Assembly: GCF_051414035.1 (NCBI RefSeq)
Contig: NZ_JBLKNW010000001.1
Span: forward strand, 1,860,001-1,924,000
Source: Halosimplex amylolyticum
Lineage (GTDB): Archaea > Halobacteriota > Halobacteria > Halobacteriales > Haloarculaceae
DNA: 64,000 nt
Direction: 5' to 3'
Part shown: positions 16,100 to 24,893 of the stretch, piece by piece
How positions within the stretch are numbered: position 1 is the stretch's first letter
Layout: every line of letters starts with the position of its first letter
Made by a program: the position numbers and the translations under genes
Notes under the pieces: model-generated
Database searches by the model: none
What the model was told of the DNA's origin: nothing
The model's input: the letters and a program-made list of their open reading frames with translations, nothing else

Positions 16100-17041
16100 A
16101 TGCCAGCCGACATTCCCGGAATCCACCACGTGACGGCGATCGCGAGCGACCCGGGGCGCAACTACGAGTTCTACACGGAGACGCTCGGGTTACGACTGGT
16201 CAAGCGGAGCGTCAACCAGGACGACGTGTCCGTCTATCACCTCTTCTACGGCGACCGAGACGGCTCGCCGGGCACGAGCATGACCTTCTTCCCCTACACC
16301 GACGCCACCTCCGGCCGCGTCGGGACCGGGCAGGTCGCGGCCGTCCAGTTCCTCGTCCCGGGGGCGGCCGTCGACTTCTGGCTCGACAGGCTCGAATCGG
16401 AAGGCGTCGACGTGGAGGAACCGCACGACCGCTACGGCGACACCGTGATCCGGTTCCACGACCCCGACGGGCTCCCCCTCGAACTCGTCGCGAGCGCCGA
16501 CGCGCCCGCCGGTGACCCTCCGGAGGGGCCCGTTCCTCAGGAGTACGCGATCCGGGGCTTCTTCGGCGTCACGCTCTCGCTCGCGACGTGCAGCCAGACT
16601 GCCAGCCTGCTCAAGACGATGGGCTTTCAGCCCACGCGGAGCGAGCGCCGCAGACAGCGATTCGAGGCGAACGGCGAACTGGGGTACGTCGTCGACCTGC
16701 TCGAAGACCCGGAAGCGCCCCGCGGCGAACCCGGCGCGGGAACCGTCCACCACGTCGCGTTCCAGGTATCGGACGCCGAACAGGCCCAGTGGCACGACGC
16801 GCTCGTCGACCGCGGCCTGCGGCCGACCCAGATCATCGACCGGAAGTGGTTCAAGTCCATCTACGCCCGCACCGACGGGGGCGTCCTCTTCGAGTTCGCC
16901 ACGAAGGGCCCCGGATACACCGCCGACGAGGACGTCGACGAACTCGGGGAGCACCTCGTCCTTCCCGAGTGGCTCGAAGACCGCCGCGAGGAGATCGAGG
17001 CCAATCTCCCGGAACTGACCGTCGCGCCCCGCTCGCAGTGA
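16100..17041 (+). CDS. Ring-cleaving dioxygenase, glyoxalase fold (MhqO-like)
   Basis: From ATG 16100 (MPADIPGIHHVTAIASDPG) the protein has 313 residues and two VOC/glyoxalase halves. Metal-ligand positions are seen in GIHHVTAI (first half), the GTVHHVAFQV segment (second half) and the C-terminal GVLFEFATKGPGY. The phrase FYTETLGLRLVKRSVNQDD is characteristic of the MhqO/MhqE hydroquinone dioxygenase-like group, which uses Fe(II) or Mn(II) to open quinol rings. The actual substrate is inferred. The next gene is a convergent paralogue about 20 bases away. Confidence 0.88.
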   Translation: MPADIPGIHHVTAIASDPGRNYEFYTETLGLRLVKRSVNQDDVSVYHLFYGDRDGSPGTSMTFFPYTDATSGRVGTGQVAAVQFLVPGAAVDFWLDRLESEGVDVEEPHDRYGDTVIRFHDPDGLPLELVASADAPAGDPPEGPVPQEYAIRGFFGVTLSLATCSQTASLLKTMGFQPTRSERRRQRFEANGELGYVVDLLEDPEAPRGEPGAGTVHHVAFQVSDAEQAQWHDALVDRGLRPTQIIDRKWFKSIYARTDGGVLFEFATKGPGYTADEDVDELGEHLVLPEWLEDRREEIEANLPELTVAPRSQ

Positions 17042-17061
17042 ACATGTCGTGCTACCGCGGT

Positions 17062-18018
17062 TCAGCCGTCGAACGGCGGAAGCTGTCCCTCGATCATCTC
17101 GCGGTCGGCTTCGAGCCACGGCGGTAACACGAGCGAGCCAGCGGGGTCGGGTTCGCGGTCGCCGACGCCCAGCCCCGGCCGTTCGGTCGCAAGTTCGAAC
17201 AGGATACCCGCGCCGTCGCGGACGTACAGCGACTCGAAGAAGTGCCGGTCCTTCACCCGCGAGGGGTCGAGGTCGCGCTCGACGAAGAGCTCGCGCCACT
17301 CGCGGAGTTGCGCCCCGCTCTCGACGCCGAGCGCGACGTGGTGGATCGAGCCCCGGCCCTCCCGGCCGTATGGCGCGTCGTCGGTCCGCAGGTCGACGAC
17401 TGACTCGCGGCCGCCGGGCAGGCGGTAGCGGACCGCGTCCTCCCGCTCGGCCACGAGTTCGAACCCGAAGGTGTCGAAGAGGCCGGCCGTCACGTAGGGG
17501 TCCGCCGACCGCATCGACACGCCGCGGATTCCCCTGATCGCGTACTCCGCGGGAACGTCCCCGCCGGTCCACGGTCGAGCCTCGCCCGCGTCGAGCCCGC
17601 TCGACGGCGCGTCGGTGTCGGCCACGTCCACGAGTTCGAGCGGCGTCCCGTCGGGGTCCCGGAACGGGAGAACCCGGTCGCCGAACCGCTCCTCGACCGG
17701 GCCGCAGTCGACCCCCTCGTCGGTGAGGCGGTCTCGCCAGTAGGGGAGCGAGTCCGCGGGCACCCGGAACGCGGCGGTCGTGATGTCCGGTTTGCCGATC
17801 CGGCCCGGCTCCTCCCGCGGGTAGGTGAAGAAGGTCAGCACGGATCCCGGCGTCCCGCGCTCGTCGCCGTAGTAGAGGTGATAGACGAACGGTTCCTCGA
17901 AGTTCACCGTGCGGAGGACGAACCGGAGACCGAGGATGTCCTCGTAGAACCGGCGGTTCGCGACCGGGCCGCCCGCGACCACCGAGACGTGATGCACGCC
18001 GAGTACGTCCGAGAGCAC
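17062..18018 (-). CDS. Ring-cleaving dioxygenase, second paralogue
   Basis: This 318-residue two-domain VOC protein parallels its neighbour: GVHHVSVVAGGPVANRRFYEDILGLRFV at the N-terminus, SIHHVALGV midway and GILFELATERPGL near the end supply the expected His/His/Glu metal ligands. It is clearly diverged from the 16100 gene, so this is an old duplication. It lies tail-to-tail with it. Both lack signal peptides. Detoxification of quinones or hydroquinones is a reasonable family-based inference. Confidence 0.88.
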   Translation of the reverse strand: MLSDVLGVHHVSVVAGGPVANRRFYEDILGLRFVLRTVNFEEPFVYHLYYGDERGTPGSVLTFFTYPREEPGRIGKPDITTAAFRVPADSLPYWRDRLTDEGVDCGPVEERFGDRVLPFRDPDGTPLELVDVADTDAPSSGLDAGEARPWTGGDVPAEYAIRGIRGVSMRSADPYVTAGLFDTFGFELVAEREDAVRYRLPGGRESVVDLRTDDAPYGREGRGSIHHVALGVESGAQLREWRELFVERDLDPSRVKDRHFFESLYVRDGAGILFELATERPGLGVGDREPDPAGSLVLPPWLEADREMIEGQLPPFDG

Positions 18019-18104
18019 TGGCGGAGCTACGGACCGAGCGGGGAAAAGCGTGGTAGCGACTGCGGGGGCGACCGCCGGCAGTCAGCGCCCCCGAGCGAAC
18101 GCAG

Positions 18105-18653
18105 TCACTCGGTCCGTTCGCCGGCGGGAACGACCGTCTCAAGCCAGTTCTCCTCGGGCGGGTAGGGACAGGCGAACGTCTCGCTGAACGCGCAGAACGG
18201 CGAGTACGCGAGGTTGAAGTCGACCGTCACCTCGTCGCCGTCGGCGAGTTCGCCCTCGGGTTCGAGTTCCATGTACCGGCCGCCCTCGTAGGTCTGCTGG
18301 CCGGTCGTCTTGTCGCGGAACGGGACGAAGATGGTGTCGTCCCCGGGGCCCTGCCGATACCCGTGGAGTTCGTACGACTCGCCGTCGAGGTCGAACGCGA
18401 AGGTGACGATGCGCTCGTAGCGGACGGTCCGGCCGTCGCTCGTCTCCATCTCGACGGGGTCGGGTTCGTCGTGGACGGTCGCGGTCGCGTCGACGCGGTA
18501 GTCGGGGTCGGGCTCGAAGTAGTCCAGCCCGTCGAAGCCGTCGCGCTCCTCCGGTGGAATCGGCGACTGGGGATGCTCGGCGAAGAACTCGTCTTTCTCT
18601 GTCCTGTTGGCCCGGAGCCGCTCGGCCCAGTCGTCGGTGTCGCTCATAGGCAT
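18105..18653 (-). CDS. DUF1684 domain-containing protein
   Basis: This 182-residue acidic protein has the DUF1684 pattern: RANRTEKDEFFAEHPQSPIPPEERDGFDGLDYF at the start, RYERIVTFAFDLDGESYELHGYRQGP midway, and FNLAYSPFCAFSETFACPYPPEENWL near the C-terminus. The FNLAY-SPFCA-CP-PPxENWL block is strongly conserved in that family. The function is unknown. It is cytosolic, with no export signal. An alternative ATG two codons in (MSDTDDW) is equally likely as start. Confidence 0.88.
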   Translation of the reverse strand: MPMSDTDDWAERLRANRTEKDEFFAEHPQSPIPPEERDGFDGLDYFEPDPDYRVDATATVHDEPDPVEMETSDGRTVRYERIVTFAFDLDGESYELHGYRQGPGDDTIFVPFRDKTTGQQTYEGGRYMELEPEGELADGDEVTVDFNLAYSPFCAFSETFACPYPPEENWLETVVPAGERTE

Positions 18654-18831
18654 GGATTGCTTCCGCGGTGGTTTGAGTCCGGCGGTTGTCCGGAAACTGT
18701 GACCGACGTAGCGGACGGATGCAGCGATCGGGCGCCGTTACTTTCCCGCCGATATCCGTACGGCAACTGCTCAGTGCGGACGCTCACCGAGCGCACCGAT
18801 GATTCATTAGCAGACGAGACGACGAGAGCCC

Positions 18832-19491
18832 ATGAGCGAGTACGTTCGCCCCAACCCGGATCGGGCGGTGTTACTCACGATCGACACGCAAAACGACTTC
18901 ACAGTGCCCGGTTCCCCCGCCGAAATCGACGGGACGGCGGACGCGGTCCCGCAGATGCAGCGTCTGGTCGAGGCGTTTCGTTCCGCGGACGCGCCGATCG
19001 TCCACGTCGTTCGGTTGTACAAGGCAGACGGTTCGAACGTCGACCGATGTCGAAGAGCGTCGATCGAATCGGGGGCGGAAATCGTTCGACCCGGAACGGA
19101 CGGCGCCGAGTTGGTCGAGGAACTGAAACCGGCGCCGGACGTACACCTCGACGCAGCGCGATTGGTACGCGGCGAGTTCCAGGATATCGGCCCGCGAGAG
19201 TGGGTGATGTACAAACCACGGTGGGGCGCGTTCTACCGGACGGATTTGAGCGAATTTCTCGACGCTCGGACGATAGACACCGTCGTCGTCTGTGGCTGTA
19301 ACTTTCCGAACTGCCCGCGGACGACCGTCTACGAGGCGAGCGAACGCGATTATCGAGTCGTCCTCGTTCCCGACGCGACGTCCGGCGTCTACGAGCGAGG
19401 ATTGAGAGAGATAGAGCAGATCGGGGTTGCGCTGAAGGACACTACGGAAGCGGTCGAGTGGGTGAGAACGGCGCCGAAGACGGGTGAGTGA
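18832..19491 (+). CDS. Isochorismatase-family cysteine hydrolase
   Basis: This 219-residue protein has the isochorismatase fold with the expected catalytic triad positions: Asp18 in TIDTQNDF, Lys128 in VMYKPRWGAF, and Cys161 in GCNFPNCPRTTVYEASERDYRVVLVPDA. Members hydrolyse isochorismate, nicotinamide or N-carbamoyl compounds. The CGCNFPNCP sequence, with three cysteines close together, differs from the usual GxxTxxCV and may mark a subfamily. There is no obvious functional partner nearby, so the substrate remains open. Codon usage looks slightly less GC-biased than in neighbours. Confidence 0.88.
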   Translation: MSEYVRPNPDRAVLLTIDTQNDFTVPGSPAEIDGTADAVPQMQRLVEAFRSADAPIVHVVRLYKADGSNVDRCRRASIESGAEIVRPGTDGAELVEELKPAPDVHLDAARLVRGEFQDIGPREWVMYKPRWGAFYRTDLSEFLDARTIDTVVVCGCNFPNCPRTTVYEASERDYRVVLVPDATSGVYERGLREIEQIGVALKDTTEAVEWVRTAPKTGE

Positions 19492-19638
19492 TTCGATCGG
19501 AGCGATACGTCTTGGGCCTGATCCGAGCGGCCACTCCCTTCGCGATCTGAGCGAGACTTCGTGCCGAAGACGCACACGAACTGAGCACTCCCCCGCTCGG
19601 GCGCACACCTTTTTCTCGGTCGACGGTGAGATGGGGGT

Positions 19639-19950
19639 ATGAGCGAGATCGACCTCGACCTCCAGACGGTCGAGGAGGAACTGACCGACGAGGGAGACGG
19701 AGACGGTGGCGACGACGCGAGCGGCCGAGTGGTCCTCGGTGTACTCGACGGGTCGACGCCCGAAGAGGAGTGGCTCGCGGCGATCGAAGACGGCCAGACG
19801 CTCGTCCTCTCGGTCGAGGGGGACGTGAACGAACTCGCCGCCGGCTTCGCCCGCGACGTCCGCGACGCCGACGGCGAACTCATGCACTTCCGGGGCTTTC
19901 TCGTCGTGACGCCGCCCGGCGTCAGCATCGACACCAGCCGCCTCGACTGA
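19639..19950 (+). CDS. DUF5779 family protein
   Basis: This 103-residue haloarchaeal protein has a variable acidic N-terminus (about residues 1-28), followed by the conserved core VVLGVLDGSTPEEEWLAAIEDG, LVLSVEGDVNELAAGFARDVRD and HFRGFLVVTPPGVSIDTSRLD. The core has alternating strands and helices and no catalytic motif I can identify. The function is unknown; the family number is from memory. Its final codons are the first unit of a 19-base tandem repeat. Confidence 0.75.
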   Translation: MSEIDLDLQTVEEELTDEGDGDGGDDASGRVVLGVLDGSTPEEEWLAAIEDGQTLVLSVEGDVNELAAGFARDVRDADGELMHFRGFLVVTPPGVSIDTSRLD

Positions 19951-19988
19951 CGCTAGCCGCCTCGACTGACACTAGCCGCCTCGATTGA
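19936..19988 (+). repeat. Three tandem 19-base units across a stop codon
   Basis: The unit AGCCGCCTCGACTGACGCT at 19936-19954 is repeated at 19955-19973 with one change, and partly at 19974-19988 (AGCCGCCTCGATTGA). The first unit encodes the final SRLD and stop of the DUF5779 gene, and each copy carries another TGA. This looks like recent slippage or duplication at the end of the gene. Confidence 0.85.
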
Positions 19989-20081
19989 GCGAGGTTGAAA
20001 CGACCACCGCAGTGAACGAGCCGCGCGTCCACGACGCTGCCAGTCTGGCCGCTTATGAGGCCGGCGCACCAACACTCGTCC

Positions 20082-20759
20082 ATGCCGATGAAAGCCTCCG
20101 GGAGGGCGTCGTCGTGGCGAGAGATCGACGAGTGGGAGGGCGGGACGAGCTGGATCGCGTATCCCGACGAGACGATGCAGCGGGCCAGTCACGCGCTCGT
20201 CGACGGCGACGACGTGTGGCTCGTCGACCCGGTCGACGTCGACGGCCTAGACGAGCGGCTGTCCGAGCTCGGAACGGTCCGCGGCGCCGTCGTTCTCCTG
20301 GACCGACACAAGCGCGACTCGGCGGCCATCGCGCGCCGTCACGACGTCCCCGTCTTCGTCCCCGAGTGGATGGACGACGTGCCCGCGGACATCGACGCGC
20401 CCGTGGAACCGATCAGGCGGGGCCTCCCCGACTCGAATTACGACCTGCACAAACTGGTCGACAACCCGCTCTGGAAGGAGGGGTTCCTCTACGACGAGGA
20501 CTCGAAGACACTCGTCGTCGCCGAAGCGGTCGGGACGACCTCGTACTTCCGGGCGGGTCGCGAACGGCTGGGCGTCCATCCAGCGCTGCGCCTGACGCCG
20601 CCGCGGTCGCTCGGCCGGTTCGCGCCCGAACGGATCCTCGTCGGCCACGGCCACGGCGTGACCGAGGACGCGGCCGGTGCGCTGGCGGAGGCGCTCGACA
20701 GTTCGCGCTGGCGCACGCCTCGGCTCTACGCCGAGGCCGTTCGCGAGTTCGTCCGGTAG
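20082..20759 (+). CDS. Metallo-beta-lactamase-like protein with degenerate metal site
   Basis: Using ATG 20082 (MPMKASGRASSW) the product has 225 residues. The layout is MBL-like: HALVDGDDVWLVDPVDVDGLDERLSELG, then VRGAVVLLDRHKRDSAAIARRHDVPVFVPEWM, a KTLVVAEAVGT strand and ILVGHGHGV near the end. The canonical HxHxDH is replaced by DRHKRDSA, so only some ligands remain. It may be a non-catalytic relative or use another metal set. The next gene starts 57 bases downstream in the same direction. An ATG at 20055 is possible but adds an unstructured stretch. Confidence 0.65.
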   Translation: MPMKASGRASSWREIDEWEGGTSWIAYPDETMQRASHALVDGDDVWLVDPVDVDGLDERLSELGTVRGAVVLLDRHKRDSAAIARRHDVPVFVPEWMDDVPADIDAPVEPIRRGLPDSNYDLHKLVDNPLWKEGFLYDEDSKTLVVAEAVGTTSYFRAGRERLGVHPALRLTPPRSLGRFAPERILVGHGHGVTEDAAGALAEALDSSRWRTPRLYAEAVREFVR

Positions 20760-20815
20760 GTCGCGAGGGCCCGACGAGCGACGGAGTTTTGCCGATTCCC
20801 TCGAAAGGAGACGGT

Positions 20816-21226
20816 GTGGTGTACGCGACGCGCGGACTGGTCGAGTCGTGCCTGCGCTTCGCCAGCGAGTCCGACCCCGACACGGTGACGATCTCGCTCT
20901 CGGTGACGCCGGCCGCGGATCTGCCCGAGGTGGACCTGCCGCCGGAGACGCCGGTTTTCACGCACTTCTACTACCCGGACTCGGCGGGCTCGGTCAACTT
21001 CGTCTTCGGCGTCGACCTGGGGACGCCCGCCGGACAGACGCAGGGCCGGTTCGTCTCGCACCCGAACGGGGAGTTGCGCGTCCGCCAGCGCGACGACTTC
21101 CACCAGGTCATCTTCGTCGCCGTCCCGCCCTGGGACGACGAGTCGGTCGCCGTTTTCGACCGCCGCGGCGAGGAACAGCCCCTCGAACTGCTCGACGTCG
21201 AACCGCCCGAGGAGTTCCCCGAGTGA
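20816..21226 (+). CDS. Conserved unknown protein, possibly JAMM-like
   Basis: I place the start at GTG 20816 (or the next codon, GTG 20819) because AGGAG lies just upstream and the alternative long frame has Arg-rich nonsense. The product is 136 residues: VVYATRGLVESCLRFASESDPDTVTISLSV, PETPVFTHFYYPDSAGSVNFVFGVD, RFVSHPNGELRVRQRDDFHQVIFVAVPPW. The opening helix and the SHPNGE...RDD element recall the MPN/JAMM fold, in which HxHPx(n)SxxD binds zinc; here the first His is Val. If related, it is catalytically altered. The function is unknown. Confidence 0.6.
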   Translation: MVYATRGLVESCLRFASESDPDTVTISLSVTPAADLPEVDLPPETPVFTHFYYPDSAGSVNFVFGVDLGTPAGQTQGRFVSHPNGELRVRQRDDFHQVIFVAVPPWDDESVAVFDRRGEEQPLELLDVEPPEEFPE

Positions 21227-21259
21227 GCGCGACCGCGGGATCGCCCCGCTCGCCGCCCG

Positions 21260-21469
21260 TCAGTCCAGGTAGCCCAGGTCTTCGAGCTGGTCGGCGATCT
21301 CCGAGAACTCTGCCTCGGTGAGTTCGCCCTGCTGTTCGTGCTGGATGACGATGCTGCGGAGGAGAAAGCGGACGAGGTCGCTCGTGCTCGAGAAGCTCGT
21401 GCCCTCGATGGTCTCCTCGACGCGGTCGGCGAGGTCCTTCGGGATCGAGACGGTGGTGTAGTCGGTCAT
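21260..21469 (-). CDS. CopG-type ribbon-helix-helix protein
   Basis: This 69-residue protein from ATG 21467-21469 reads DYTTVSIPKDLADRVEETIEG for the DNA-contacting strand and first helix, then SSTSDLVRFLLRSIVIQHEQQ for the second helix. This is the RHH pattern of CopG/Arc-type transcription factors, which bind as dimers. A short acidic C-terminal helix follows. The target is unknown. A Met two codons upstream is an alternative start. Confidence 0.82.
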   Translation of the reverse strand: MTDYTTVSIPKDLADRVEETIEGTSFSSTSDLVRFLLRSIVIQHEQQGELTEAEFSEIADQLEDLGYLD

Positions 21470-21640
21470 ACCCACGGGATAGGCGTGGTCGCGGTTAGTC
21501 GTTGTGACTGCGCGGAGTCCCCGCGACAGCGGCGTTGCCGGTGTCGCGGAGTGCCCGTGACTGCGGTCTCATCGGGTCGCCACGGGTCGCACCTGACACC
21601 GGCACAAGACCTACGCAGCGACCGTGTGAATCCCGGATCG

Positions 21641-22063
21641 ATGCCCTCCAGAGACGACTCCAGCCTGCGCGCGGACATCGTCCGTCGCTGGAAAGACGAA
21701 CTGTTCTCCTCCGACACGGTCGTCGCGCTCGTCGCGGTCGCCGTCGCGCTCCCGGCTGGCGTTATCGCAGCGGCACTCGTCGAACCGGGAGCGCTCTACG
21801 CGGTCTGGTTCGCGAGCGCCGTCGGCCCCACGTTCGGGTACTGGCGCGGCCTGCGGATCGAGGTCGACTACCGGACCGCCGCGACGGTCGGTCTGGCGCT
21901 GTCGCTCGCCATCGCGGTCGTCGCAACTGTCGTCGTCGCGCTCGCGGCCGCGTTTGCCGCGACCGAGACGGTCGCGGTGGGGGCCGGAGTCGTCGTGGGT
22001 CTCCTCTTCGGCGCCCTCGCCAGTCGGGTCGCGTTCCACCGGTTCGCCGGCCGGACGCCGTGA
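21641..22063 (+). CDS. Small integral membrane protein
   Basis: This 140-residue protein starts with a charged segment (MPSRDDSSLRADIVRRWKDE) and then has four hydrophobic stretches: VVALVAVAVALPAGVIAAALV, LYAVWFASAVGPTFGYW, AATVGLALSLAIAVVATVVVALAAAF and VAVGAGVVVGLLFGALASRVAF. It ends in a short basic tail. I recognise no family. It stands alone between the CopG-type gene and the M24 peptidase gene, convergent with the latter. Confidence 0.7.
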   Translation: MPSRDDSSLRADIVRRWKDELFSSDTVVALVAVAVALPAGVIAAALVEPGALYAVWFASAVGPTFGYWRGLRIEVDYRTAATVGLALSLAIAVVATVVVALAAAFAATETVAVGAGVVVGLLFGALASRVAFHRFAGRTP

Positions 22064-22078
22064 ATCGGCGACCACGCC

Positions 22079-23251
22079 TCAGAGCGTGAGTTCGACGCGA
22101 TAGTCGGTGAGGTTCTCGTAGCCGTCCTCGGTGACGACGACGAGGTCTTCGATGCGGATGCCGCCAACCTCGGGGTCGTAGAGGCCGGGCTCGATGGTGA
22201 TGACGTGACCGGGTTCGAGTGCCTCGCCACCGGGGGCGATCCGCGGCCCCTCGTGGACGTCCAGCCCGACGCCGTGGCCGGTCGAGTGGATGAAGCCCGT
22301 CTCGGTGCTCTCGTCGCTGCGGAGCGTCGGCTCGCCCGCCCCCTCGTACACGTCGCAGGCGGCGTCGTGGACGTCGGCGCCGGTCGCACCGGGCTCGACC
22401 GCCTCGAGCGCCGCGCGGTAGGCTTCCTCGGTCAGGTCGTACCACTCGCGGACCGTCTCCGTGGGTTCGCCCTTGCAGAAGGTGCGAGTCATGTCCGCGT
22501 GGTACTTCGTGGCCTTGTTCTGCGGGAAGATGTCGACGATGATCGGCTCGTCCGCGGCGAGCGGGCCGCTCCCGCGCTCGTGGGGGTCGGCCGCGTCCGC
22601 GCCGCAGGCGACGATCGTCTCGTCGAGCGCGCAGCCGTGACGCAGCAGCGTCACCTCGATCTCCGTCTTGACGGCCTCGCTCGTCAGCGGTTCGCCCTCG
22701 TGGTAGAGCGTCCCGTCCCGTACGTCCGCGTTCGCGATCAGGTCCTCGGCCGCGTGCATCGCGGCCTCGTTGGCCCGCTGGGCCTCGCGGACGTGGTCGA
22801 TCTCCTCCTCGGTCTTGACCGCGCGAATGGTCGAGACGGTGTCGTCGCGGTCGGCCGCGACGCTCACCCCGAGGTCGCGCAGCCCGTCGGCGGTGTGGAG
22901 GGGGAATCGCGGCGGCACGGCGACCGAGTCCACGCCGTACGCGTCGAGGAAGTCCGCGAGGACGTGGTAAGAGGCCTCGTGGGGGTCGTACTCCTCGCTG
23001 TACTCGCTGTACCCGTGATCGATCGACCGTTCGACGGTGGCGGCGCGGGCTTCGCGCTTCGCTCGGCCGAACTCCAGACTCCGGTGGAAGAGCAGGCGGA
23101 CCTCGCCGTCGTAGAGCGTGACGAAGGGGTCCGGCGCGTCGAACCCGGAGAGGTAGTACTGGTTCGAGTCGTCCGAGTCCGCGTGGACGAGGTAGCCGTC
23201 GAAGTCCTGTTCGTCGAGAAACGCGTCCAGCGCCGAGAGGTCCGGATCCAT
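22079..23251 (-). CDS. M24-family metallopeptidase (Xaa-Pro aminopeptidase-like)
   Basis: The 390-residue product has an N-terminal creatinase-like domain (to about 150) and a pita-bread catalytic domain. The five metal ligands are visible in order: Asp in IIVDIFPQN, Asp in HADMTRTF, His in IHSTGHGVGLDVHEGP, Glu in TIEPGLYDP and Glu in IRIEDLVVV. This matches Xaa-Pro aminopeptidases or dipeptidases that release N-terminal residues next to proline. I chose ATG 23251 because a TATA-like stretch (CATATTTAGT, 23274-23283) lies at leaderless distance; a GTG 12 bases further upstream is also possible. Confidence 0.92.
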   Translation of the reverse strand: MDPDLSALDAFLDEQDFDGYLVHADSDDSNQYYLSGFDAPDPFVTLYDGEVRLLFHRSLEFGRAKREARAATVERSIDHGYSEYSEEYDPHEASYHVLADFLDAYGVDSVAVPPRFPLHTADGLRDLGVSVAADRDDTVSTIRAVKTEEEIDHVREAQRANEAAMHAAEDLIANADVRDGTLYHEGEPLTSEAVKTEIEVTLLRHGCALDETIVACGADAADPHERGSGPLAADEPIIVDIFPQNKATKYHADMTRTFCKGEPTETVREWYDLTEEAYRAALEAVEPGATGADVHDAACDVYEGAGEPTLRSDESTETGFIHSTGHGVGLDVHEGPRIAPGGEALEPGHVITIEPGLYDPEVGGIRIEDLVVVTEDGYENLTDYRVELTL

Positions 23252-23369
23252 ACTGGCGTTCACAAGCGCCCCGACTAAATATGATAGCCCTCGGCGGCCG
23301 CCCGGTGGTTCGCGCCGGTACCGAAGCGGTGGGCACCGGGGACGCGGCGGCCGCGGCGAGAGTCGGGCA

Positions 23370-24893
23370 TCAATCGTCTTCCGCGACCACGTCGTCGCCG
23401 GCGGGGATCGGCCCGTCCGCGTCCGGTCCCAGATCCGGCGCTGCGGGTTCGTGTTCGATGACGGCGTCGGTCCAGGTTCCCCGGAGGAACCACGCGCCGG
23501 CGACCAGGAAGATGGCGACGTTCGAGAAGGCGATGCCGTACCAGACGCCGGTCGCGCCCATGTCGAACCACTCGACGAGCGCGTACGCCGGCGGGACGCG
23601 GAAGACGACGAGCGCGAGCACGGAGAAGGCCATCGCCGTCCGCGTGCTCCCGCTCCCGCGGAACGCGCCCTGCACGACCCGGAACGCGCCGAGAAACAGG
23701 AACGTGATCCCGACGATCCGGAGGTAGTCGGCGCCGATCGAGATCACCAGGTCCGCGTTCTCGCCGGTGATGAAGACGGCAGTGATCGGTCGCGCGAACG
23801 TGATGACGACCGCGCTCACGACGCCGAGGACGACGGCTATCAGTCCGACCGACGCGACCACCGCGCGCCTCGCGCGCTCGACCTGGTCGGCCCCGAGGTT
23901 CTGCCCGACCACCGTCTCCGTCCCGCGGGCCAGTCCCATCGCGGGCAGGAAGACGAGCGAGGTCAACCGATTCCCGATGCCGTACGCGGCGACGGCCTCC
24001 TGGCTGGCCAGCGCGACGAGCGCGGTCAGGACGGTGACCCCGACGGCGCGGGTGGACTGCTCGATGCTCGCCGGCGCGCCGATGCGGACGATCTTCGCGA
24101 CCGTCTCGCGCTTCGGCACGAAGTCGCGTGGCGCGGGGGTGATGCCGACCCGACCGCTCAGGAGCAAGCCCATCGCGATCACCGTCCCGATCCCGCGCGA
24201 GAGGATCGTCGCCAGCGCCGCTCCCTGGACGCCGAAGCCGGAGAACCCGGTCGCGGCGTACAGCGACCGCTGGAGCCCGTCGAGCCCGAGCGCCTCAAAG
24301 AGGACGTTGTCCTGGAACCCGAGGATGAAGATCGGGTCGATGGCGACGTTCATGGCGACGCCCAGCGCCATCAGGTACATCGGCGTCCGGGTGTCGCCCC
24401 ACCCCTGGAGCAGCCCCTGGAAGATGAAGAAGCCGAAGACGAAGGGGATGCCGAGGAACATCGTCCGCGTGTACTCCACTGAGAGCCGGTGCTCCGCGGT
24501 CCCGGGGACGGCGCCGATCAGTTCGAGCAACTGCGGCGCGAGCAGGTAGCCGACGCCGGCGAACGCCGCCGAGAGCAGGGCGACGAACGCCAGGGTCTGC
24601 CCGGCGACGTGGTCGACCCGGTCGTCGTTCTCCGCGCCCTTGTTCTGGGCGACGAGGACGTTCCCGGCGACGGCGAACCCGCCGGAGAAGCTGATGAGCA
24701 GGAAGACGATCGCCCACGAGAAGGAGAGGGCGGTCACGGCAGCCTGCCCGAGGCGGCCGACCCAGAACGTGTCCGCGAGGTTGTAGCCGACCTGCAGCAG
24801 GTTCGTCGCGATGATCGGCAGCGACAGCACGAGCAAGGGCTTGAGCAGTTTCCCGTCCGTGAGGTTCACCGCGCGGTCGCCTGCGCTACTCAT
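23370..24893 (-). CDS. MATE-family efflux transporter
   Basis: This 507-residue protein has twelve hydrophobic segments in two similar halves and the MATE pattern: LLVLSLPIIATNLLQVGYNLADTFWVGRLGQAAVTALS at the start and PASIEQSTRAVGVTVLTALVALASQEAVAAYGIGNRL opening the second half. Members extrude cationic drugs or metabolites using a Na or proton gradient. The C-terminus is long and acidic. Its start overlaps the end of the tetR gene by eight bases, so the two form an operon in which the pump is probably under TetR control. Confidence 0.93.
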   Translation of the reverse strand: MSSAGDRAVNLTDGKLLKPLLVLSLPIIATNLLQVGYNLADTFWVGRLGQAAVTALSFSWAIVFLLISFSGGFAVAGNVLVAQNKGAENDDRVDHVAGQTLAFVALLSAAFAGVGYLLAPQLLELIGAVPGTAEHRLSVEYTRTMFLGIPFVFGFFIFQGLLQGWGDTRTPMYLMALGVAMNVAIDPIFILGFQDNVLFEALGLDGLQRSLYAATGFSGFGVQGAALATILSRGIGTVIAMGLLLSGRVGITPAPRDFVPKRETVAKIVRIGAPASIEQSTRAVGVTVLTALVALASQEAVAAYGIGNRLTSLVFLPAMGLARGTETVVGQNLGADQVERARRAVVASVGLIAVVLGVVSAVVITFARPITAVFITGENADLVISIGADYLRIVGITFLFLGAFRVVQGAFRGSGSTRTAMAFSVLALVVFRVPPAYALVEWFDMGATGVWYGIAFSNVAIFLVAGAWFLRGTWTDAVIEHEPAAPDLGPDADGPIPAGDDVVAEDD

